Shown: one piece after another, positions 61,664-64,000 of the stretch
How positions within the stretch are numbered: position 1 is the stretch's first letter
How the letters are laid out: the number at the start of each line of letters is the position of its first letter
Position numbers and translations under genes: made by a program
The notes under the pieces: model-generated
Database searches by the model: none
The model's input: the letters and a program-made list of their open reading frames with translations, nothing else
What the model was told of the DNA's origin: nothing
Assembly: GCA_951799425.1 (NCBI GenBank)
Contig: OX637402.1
Coordinates: forward strand, 29,666,492-29,730,491
Source of the DNA: Ilex aquifolium
Lineage: Eukaryota > Streptophyta > Magnoliopsida > Aquifoliales > Aquifoliaceae
Direction of reading: 5' to 3'
DNA length: 64,000 bases

Positions 61664-62831
61664 CTGCAGAAACCATAAAAAGCATATTGCGCACACACAA
61701 ACTTCATTTCAGTGAATTCACAAACAATGCATGTATCCCATTACTCAAATTTAATAGAATCACATTCATGAAATCAGTTTGTTTTTTTTTTTCTCCATCA
61801 GAATCTCTTCTCAAAAGCCTTAATCATGATAAATGTGCACACCGAGGAAAATCGTGCAAACATAGAACAAAGTGAAAGAATTAGTGAAAGAATTAGGTAC
61901 ACAGGAAATTCGTGAGTCCAACAAAAAATTTCTCTTGGATTTCTCTCGGTAAATCCAAAAAATAGGTACACAAAAAATAGGTACCCAAAAAACAATGGTA
62001 TAGTACACAAAATTTCTCTCGGTAATTCCAACAAACACTTGATGTGTGTGATGTGGGTGCGTGTGTGCTGGGTCTGTGTTGGGTGCGTGTGTGCTGGGTC
62101 TGTGTTGGGTGTGTGTGTGCTGGGTCTATGTTGGGTGTGTGTGTGCTGGGTTTGTTTTTGTGTGTGTGTGATTTGTGTGTGTGTGAGTGTGGGTGATGAG
62201 TGTGAATTTGTGTGTTGTGCGCTGTGGGTGTGTGTATAAAGTGTCTGTGATTGTGAAGTGAGAGAGAGAAGTGAGCGAGCAGAGAAGAGGTGGGGGTGAT
62301 GGGGGGTTAACAGCGGCATACCTGGGAGGGGTTAACAGCGGCATACCTGGGAGGGGTTAGCAGCGGCGGTGGTGTTGCTGGTGGTGGTGTTGCTGGTGCT
62401 GAGAGAGAGAGCGATAAAGAGAGAGAGAGAGAGAGAGGCTAAGTGTTGACAGTAGCAGTGGCAGTTGTGTTGCTGACGAAGTGGCGGTGGTGGTGGTGTT
62501 GCTGGGTCGCTGGAGCGTAACAGTGAGAGAGAGATAAAGAGAGTGGGTAGGTATTGCTAGAGAAGAAGGAGGAAAAAAAAAAACAAAAAGATGTCCAAGC
62601 GGCAGAAGGATGGCAGTGTCTGACGGATGAAGTGACTGTGGGTCGCCTGATTTTGAAAAATATTGAGTAAAAAAAGATGAATTTGGGGGGAAAAAATGAA
62701 AGAGGATTAATGGCCGTCGGATGTTGAAGCCCCAAATGATTTTAGACCGTTGGATGTTGAAGCCTAAATTGATTTGAGGCCGTTGGATGTTGAAGCCTCG
62801 AGATTTGAGCCATCCTGTTTTATATTATAGA

Positions 62832-64000
62832 TATATGTTTTGACTCCTAATCATATGTATTTGCTATGGATTCATTGTTTCTTGGATTGCTTGCAATTGT
62901 TAACATGTTTTACACAAAGTTAGGGTTGTATACCCATGAAATCTCTCTTTTGTTTGAAAAACCCTAGCTTTCAAGAATGATGGGTTTTCCTCTTGAACTC
63001 TTCCTTTATTCTTGATTTCAAAATCATAGTGTTTTGTGTTGAGTAATAAAATGATATTGTTGTGATCTCTTGCATTTTCTTGGTTGGTTATTGAAAATGT
63101 CACATGTTTAAATTGGGGATTTTAAAATATCCTTGTAAATTGTGAAATGGGGTTTGGTATTGTATCTCTTATGAGTGTGGGAAGACCATGGGTGGCCTTT
63201 GACGAGATATCGTAGAGTGGGTAGACGTGTTGCTTGCCCCGTGTGGGTTGGCATTTCTCCTACCACTCGTAGTGGGGTTAGTGCTTTGGTAAGACTAAAC
63301 CGCTATTGTTCACGGGTGCCGTGTAAGAGGGTTAGTATACTAATACCTGGGTTGGATACGTCACTGCCATGGGTATGGCATACGCCCTTCCTAAAGGATG
63401 AATATCTTTGATAAGATTTGTGTGGATGTGTGTGGGCTAGATATTACTCAATGTGTTGATTCATGGGGTTTGCCTTACATCATGTTTGAGATACACATAC
63501 ATATGGTTGTGGAATATTCAAGTTATGGATTATTGTATTATTGTGGAAAATGGTTTCCTACAAGAACTTGTGGGAGTATGGGATTCCACAAGGTCTTGTG
63601 GGAAAATGGTTTATATTTTGGGAAATGGATATGTGTTGGATCTTGGTTTCTTTTACTGTTCATTTAAATTACTGTTGCTACTAAAACTTGAGATCCATTC
63701 TAAAATGTCCCTGTTTTACTTCAAAGATTATATATGCTATTTGTGAAATGAGACCGGCCATTTTATATGCTTTTATAAACCTTGTTCGAGTTTGGGAGGA
63801 ATGTTGCTACAGAGCTTAGTGCTCACCCCCTACAAACAATATATTTCAGGTCTTTGTCTAGAGGAGGAGCTTGGAACTAACGAGCCGGGACATTGGGAAG
63901 CTCCCATAGAAAGGAACGTAGATCCCGAGGGAGACGCTTAGTGTTCTATTTTCTTTTGTGATAAACTAGGAAATTCCTTTTGAGGCAATGTAAAGTCTAA
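62832..64000 (+). mobile_element. Probable 3' part of the same LTR
   Basis: Begins in TA-rich DNA at the Helitron edge and continues with balanced, non-coding sequence: AAAAACCCTAGCTTTCAAG (62958), a GC-richer block at 63170-63400, GTGCTCACCCCCTA at 63820, TTTCAGGTCTTTGTCTAGAG at 63844 and a purine-rich end. GCTCACCCC followed by a TTTCAGGT stretch is familiar from long plant chromovirus LTRs. Short frames (63175-63746) are not credible proteins. Orientation is plus, opposite to the 5' LTR part at 53157-54122. The end of the LTR and the PBS are not within the window. Confidence 0.5.

Larger units (their letters stand above)
55443..62831 (-). mobile_element. Helitron, right copy, 7389 bp, inverted
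   Basis: Reverse complement of 45768-53156, with identical length and internal spacing. Any left position p corresponds to 108599 minus p. The ends are the same (5' at 62831 next to host A, CTAG at 55443-55446 next to host T), but the flanking DNA differs, so the boundary of similarity coincides with the transposon ends. Three base differences were found: in the leader (an L-to-R and an F-to-C change in the repeat-derived frame) and at about 60334 (G-to-D in a short frame). Such identity means recent transposition or ongoing gene conversion. Confidence 0.92.

Noticed and set aside
45768-62831. Organelle-type inverted repeat (plastid IR)
   Set aside because: No plastid genes or rRNAs are present, and the boundaries match Helitron ends exactly.
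1-64000. tRNA, rRNA or CRISPR loci
   Set aside because: I found no cloverleaf with intact A and B boxes, no rRNA-like sequence, and no regularly spaced array. The only B-box-like phrases belong to SINE-like repeats.

Overview
This is a 64 kb piece of nuclear genome from a flowering plant, almost certainly a eudicot. The evidence is intron-containing genes with GT/AG splice sites, AT-rich intergenic DNA, three plant-type proteins, and several classes of plant transposon. I cannot name the species from sequence alone.

Genes. Three intact protein-coding genes can be assembled. (1) A MATE-family transporter of the DTX48-like group lies on the minus strand in two exons (2733..4507, 550 aa). (2) A SUT4-clade sucrose transporter lies on the minus strand in five exons (12911..20051, 500 aa). 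A decayed duplicate of its last exon sits 3.7 kb further downstream (9247..9404). (3) An LRR receptor kinase of the RLK7/HAIKU2 type lies on the plus strand in two exons (36984..40070, 983 aa). Its single intron has a second, in-frame acceptor that would insert 13 residues beside the kinase APE motif. The three genes do not form a functional cluster.

Intergenic DNA. Positions 1..36 kb and 40..45.7 kb are mostly AT-rich with transposon debris: hAT-type non-autonomous elements (one with a perfect 8-bp target duplication and a paralogous empty site in the same window), foldback MITEs, a 2 kb terminal-inverted-repeat element, SINE-like and LINE-like 3' ends, and many microsatellites.

The accessory region is 45.7..64 kb. 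Two 7389-bp copies of one Helitron, differing at only a few bases, face each other tail to tail (45768..53156 plus, 55443..62831 minus) around a 2.3 kb spacer. Each has a TC start, an 18-nt hairpin 11 nt before a CTAG end, and A/T host flanks. The Helitron has no visible Rep/helicase gene. It carries gene fragments, including an exon piece of mitochondrial-type ribosomal protein L21 and a chain of six short exons, all in phase 0 with consensus splice sites, giving an unrecognised 123-aa ORF.

The flanks carry the most interesting signal. What looks like the 5' part of one LTR (TGTAACACCCC start, palindromic ACCGGT array, TATA box) abuts the left Helitron inside the spacer on the minus strand. 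What looks like the continuation of that LTR begins at the outer edge of the right Helitron on the plus strand. The simplest explanation is that the spacer has been inverted, either by recombination between the two Helitrons or by an assembly error between them.
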